Assembly: GCF_003600895.1 (NCBI RefSeq)
Contig: NZ_QYRP01000002.1
Location: 1,798,001-1,862,000, forward strand
Length of the DNA stretch: 64,000 nucleotides
Direction: 5' to 3'
DNA from: Nocardioides cavernaquae
Lineage (GTDB): Bacteria > Actinomycetota > Actinomycetes > Propionibacteriales > Nocardioidaceae
The notes under the pieces were generated by a model. The model had not been told where the DNA came from. It was given only the letters and a program-made list of their open reading frames with translations, and did not search any database. Position numbers and translations under genes: made by a program. This document shows, piece after piece, positions 62,401 through 64,000 of the stretch (positions are counted from its first letter, which is position 1; each line of letters starts with the position of its first letter).

Positions 62401-62939
62401 GTGAGCGCCTCGTCGGTGAGTCCGGCAAGGCCAACCTGTTCGACGGTCGTTCCGGTGAGCCGTTCCCCGAGCCCGTCTCGGTCGGCTACATGTACATCCT
62501 GAAGCTCCACCACCTGGTCGACGACAAGATCCACGCTCGTTCGACCGGTCCGTACTCCATGATCACGCAGCAGCCCCTGGGTGGTAAGGCCCAGTTCGGT
62601 GGCCAGCGGTTCGGCGAGATGGAGGTCTGGGCCATGGAGGCGTACGGCGCCGCCTACGCCCTGCAGGAGCTCCTCACGATCAAGTCGGACGACGTGCCCG
62701 GCCGCGTGAAGGTGTACGAAGCCATCGTCAAGGGCGAGAACATCCCCGACTCGGGCATCCCGGAGTCGTTCAAGGTTCTCGTCAAGGAGATGCAGTCGCT
62801 CTGCCTGAACGTGGAGGTCCTCTCGCAGGACGGTTCCATGATCGAGCTGCGCGACGCGGAGGAAGACGTCTTCCGCGCCGCCGAGGAGCTCGGCATCGAC
62901 CTGTCCCGTCGCGAGCCGAGCTCGGTCGAAGAAGTCTGA
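59472..62939 (+). CDS. rpoB: DNA-directed RNA polymerase beta subunit
   Basis: Catalytic subunit of RNA polymerase, 1155 aa. It starts with TTG at 59472, seven bases after AAGGA, as in Streptomyces and mycobacteria. The N-terminus [20 protein letters not shown] is standard. The rifampicin-binding region reads [20 protein letters not shown] then [16 protein letters not shown]. Residues equivalent to E. coli D516, H526 and S531 are all wild type, so rifampicin sensitivity is expected; position 518 is Thr rather than Asn. [40 protein letters not shown] and the C-terminus REPSSVEEV are also seen. It is followed by rpoC. Confidence 0.98.
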   Translation: MAARASAGNPRRISFAKITEPLEVPQLLALQTDSFDWLVGNEKWQAAVQRRIDAGEDVSTKSGLTEIFEEISPIEDFSETMSLSFENPVFYDPKYTVEECKDKDFTYSAPLYVSAEFTNNETGEIKGQTVFMGEFPLMTDKGTFVINGTERVVVSQLVRSPGVYFERTADKLSDKDIYTAKVIPSRGAWLEFEIDKRDMVGVRLDRKRKQNVTVLLKALGWTNEQIREEFGQYESMMLTLEKDNTQGEDDALLDIYRKLRPGEPPTREAAQTLLNNYYFNPKRYDLAKVGRYKINKKLATTEAFDQQTLTIDDIVATIRYIVALHAGETELPQADGAEHPVAADDIDHFGNRRMRTVGELIQNQLRTGLARMERVVRERMTTQDVEAITPQSLINIRPVVAALKEFFGTSQLSQFMDQTNPIAGLTHKRRLSALGPGGLSRDRAGMEVRDVHPSHYGRMCPIETPEGPNIGLIGSLASYGRINPFGFVETPYRKVVKGVVTDQIDYLTADDEDKYVIAQANAVLDANNKFAEERVLVRLRQGEVSEILPEDVDYMDVSPRQMVSVATALIPFLEHDDANRALMGANMQRQAVPLIKSDSPIVGTGIEYRAAVDAGDVVTATKAGVVKDVSADLVETMNDDGTYSSYRMAKFKRSNQGTCINQRPLVAEGDRVEVGSPIADGPCTDNAEMALGTNLLVAFMPWQGHNYEDAIILSQRLVQEDVLTSIHIEEHEVDARDTKLGPEEITRDIPNVSEEMLADLDERGIIRIGAEVTTGDILVGKVTPKGETELTPEERLLRAIFGEKAREVRDTSMKVPHGESGTVIGVRVFNREDGDELPPGVNELVRVYVAQKRKISVGDKLAGRHGNKGVIAKILPIEDMPFMEDGTPVDVVLNPLGVPRRMNIGQILELHLGWIGKQGWDLNLSGDPANSDWKQRLISIGADKSEPNTKVATPVFDGAREDEIIGLLGSTTLTRDGERLVGESGKANLFDGRSGEPFPEPVSVGYMYILKLHHLVDDKIHARSTGPYSMITQQPLGGKAQFGGQRFGEMEVWAMEAYGAAYALQELLTIKSDDVPGRVKVYEAIVKGENIPDSGIPESFKVLVKEMQSLCLNVEVLSQDGSMIELRDAEEDVFRAAEELGIDLSRREPSSVEEV

Positions 62940-62947
62940 TGTGAGTA

Positions 62948-62996
62948 GCGGTACGCCGCCCAACCCGGCGAAGAGCCCAGCCGGGCGGCGTACCGC
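62948..62996 (+). terminator. Intercistronic hairpin between rpoB and rpoC
   Basis: GCGGTACGCCGCCC (62948-62961) and GGGCGGCGTACCGC (62983-62996) are perfect 14-base inverted repeats, with an inner GGC/GCC pair. It shares the GGTACGCCGC/GCGGCGTACC arms with the hairpin at 46523. rpoC must be read through it, so it may act as a partial terminator or in mRNA processing. Confidence 0.6.
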
Positions 62997-63051
62997 CTCG
63001 ATCAGTCCTCAGTCTTTTCTTTCTCAGTTCTAACGAAGGACAGCAGCCAAA

Positions 63052-64000
63052 GTGCTCGACGTTAACTTCTTCGACCAGCTCAAGATCGGCCTCGCCACCG
63101 CGGACGAAATCCGCGGATGGAGCCACGGTGAGGTCAAGAAGCCGGAAACCATCAACTACCGCACGCTGAAGCCTGAGCGCGACGGTCTCTTCTGCGAGAA
63201 GATCTTCGGTCCCACCCGGGACTGGGAGTGCTACTGCGGCAAGTACAAGCGCGTGCGCTTCAAGGGCATCATCTGCGAGCGCTGCGGCGTCGAGGTGACT
63301 CGCTCCAAGGTCCGTCGCGAGCGCATGGGTCACATCGAGCTGGCCGCTCCCGTGACCCACATCTGGTACTTCAAGGGCGTCCCGTCGCGCCTTGGCTACC
63401 TGCTCGACCTCGCTCCGAAGGACCTCGAGAAGGTCATCTACTTCGCGGCGTACATGATCACCTCCGTCGACGAGGACGCGCGTCACCGCGACCTGTCCTC
63501 GCTCGAGGCGAAGGTGGACCTTGAGCGCAAGCGCCTCGAGGGTCGTCGTGACGGCTCGCTGAACGACCGCGCCACGAAGCTTGAGGAGGACCTCGGTGCT
63601 CTCGAGGCCGAGGGCGCCAAGGCCGACGTCAAGCGCAAGGTCAAGGACGCCGCCGAGCGCGAGATGAAGCAGCTGCGTGACCGTGCGCAGCGCGAGCTGG
63701 ACCGTCTCGACGAGGTCTGGAACCGCTTCAAGAACCTCAAGGTCCAGGACCTCGAGGGCGACGAGCTGCTCTACCGCGAGATGAAGAACTGGTTCGGCAA
63801 GTACTTCGAGGGCTTCATGGGCGCTGCGGCGATCCAGAAGCGCCTCCAGGACTTCGACGTCGAGGCCGAGGTCGAGTCGCTGCGCGAGACCATCGCCACC
63901 GGCAAGGGCCAGCGCAAGGTCCGCGCCCTCAAGCGCCTCAAGGTCGTCGACGCCTTCCGCAAGACCGGCAACCAGCCGATCGGCATGGTCCTCGACGCCG
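63052..64000 (+). CDS. rpoC: DNA-directed RNA polymerase beta-prime subunit, partial
   Basis: Largest RNA polymerase subunit, cut by the right edge after 316 codons. It starts with GTG at 63052, about eleven bases after [26 protein letters not shown] is followed by [20 protein letters not shown] and the N-terminal zinc site [20 protein letters not shown] (four cysteines). A long charged helical segment (about residues 140-240) is the insertion typical of actinobacterial beta-prime. The active-centre Asp triad lies beyond the window. Confidence 0.97.
   Translation, partial: MLDVNFFDQLKIGLATADEIRGWSHGEVKKPETINYRTLKPERDGLFCEKIFGPTRDWECYCGKYKRVRFKGIICERCGVEVTRSKVRRERMGHIELAAPVTHIWYFKGVPSRLGYLLDLAPKDLEKVIYFAAYMITSVDEDARHRDLSSLEAKVDLERKRLEGRRDGSLNDRATKLEEDLGALEAEGAKADVKRKVKDAAEREMKQLRDRAQRELDRLDEVWNRFKNLKVQDLEGDELLYREMKNWFGKYFEGFMGAAAIQKRLQDFDVEAEVESLRETIATGKGQRKVRALKRLKVVDAFRKTGNQPIGMVLDA

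Noticed and set aside
59457..62963. A minus-strand open frame of 1168 codons opposite rpoB
   Set aside because: It is the antisense shadow of rpoB in GC-rich DNA. It has no recognisable domain, starts and ends around rpoB, and rpoB is certain on the other strand.

Overview
The window is a very GC-rich, gene-dense chromosomal segment of an actinobacterium. The best guess is Nocardioides or a close relative in the Nocardioidaceae. That rests on the gene set: a DUF3263 and LytR_C pair, a complete mce operon, an XPB helicase pair, a CysO-like carrier beside a threonine-synthase-like gene, a lone GroEL with a GGM-rich tail, a NusG with an acidic N-terminus, and many GTG and TTG starts. I see no insertion sequence, prophage, CRISPR array or rRNA gene. 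This is core chromosome with a few intergenic repeat elements.

Layout. 1-6.9 kb holds rlmB (cut by the window edge) and cysS on the minus strand, a putative lipoprotein, a membrane metallophosphoesterase and a GH13 glycosidase. 6.9-15.4 kb holds tRNA-Thr, a DODA-type dioxygenase with a palindromic operator candidate, a tightly overlapping set of ung, two small membrane proteins and a PhaC-like hydrolase, a glutamate-synthase-family oxidoreductase, otsA, and a class III cyclase coupled to a cyclic-nucleotide-binding protein. 15.4-19.4 kb holds DUF3263, LytR_C, otsB, then a SAM riboswitch, a threonine-synthase-like enzyme and a CysO-like sulfur carrier. Together these look like a homocysteine/methionine module. 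19.4-29.5 kb holds GDYXXLXY and DUF2157 membrane genes, cydAB, an SGNH hydrolase, CIRCE-controlled groL, an ECF sigma factor with its probable membrane partner, alkB and a GntR regulator. 29.5-42.7 kb holds an HExxH protease-like protein, rtcB, a secreted lipase, the XPB helicase with its WYL-containing partner, an ABC exporter, a HAD phosphatase, a cold-shock protein, adenosine deaminase and an aminotransferase.

42.7-64 kb is the translation/transcription block: tRNA-Trp, secE, nusG, rplK, rplA, a membrane-anchored LprG-like protein, the L10 leader with rplJ and rplL, then a whole lipid-import mce operon (mceG, yrbEAB, mceABCDEF and two Mce-associated proteins), and finally rpoB and rpoC (cut by the right edge). 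The Mce genes are joined mostly by 1- to 4-base overlaps and should form one transcript. One of the two accessory proteins begins with a DnaJ-like J region that lacks the HPD motif.

Repeats worth attention are two arrays of about 22-bp GTCGACACG units (19.2 and 41.3 kb), a 45-bp element beginning exactly at the stop codon of two unrelated genes (29.4 and 45.5 kb), and a shared GGTACGCCGC hairpin (46.5 and 62.9 kb). All functions are assigned by reading sequence and motifs; no database search was run.
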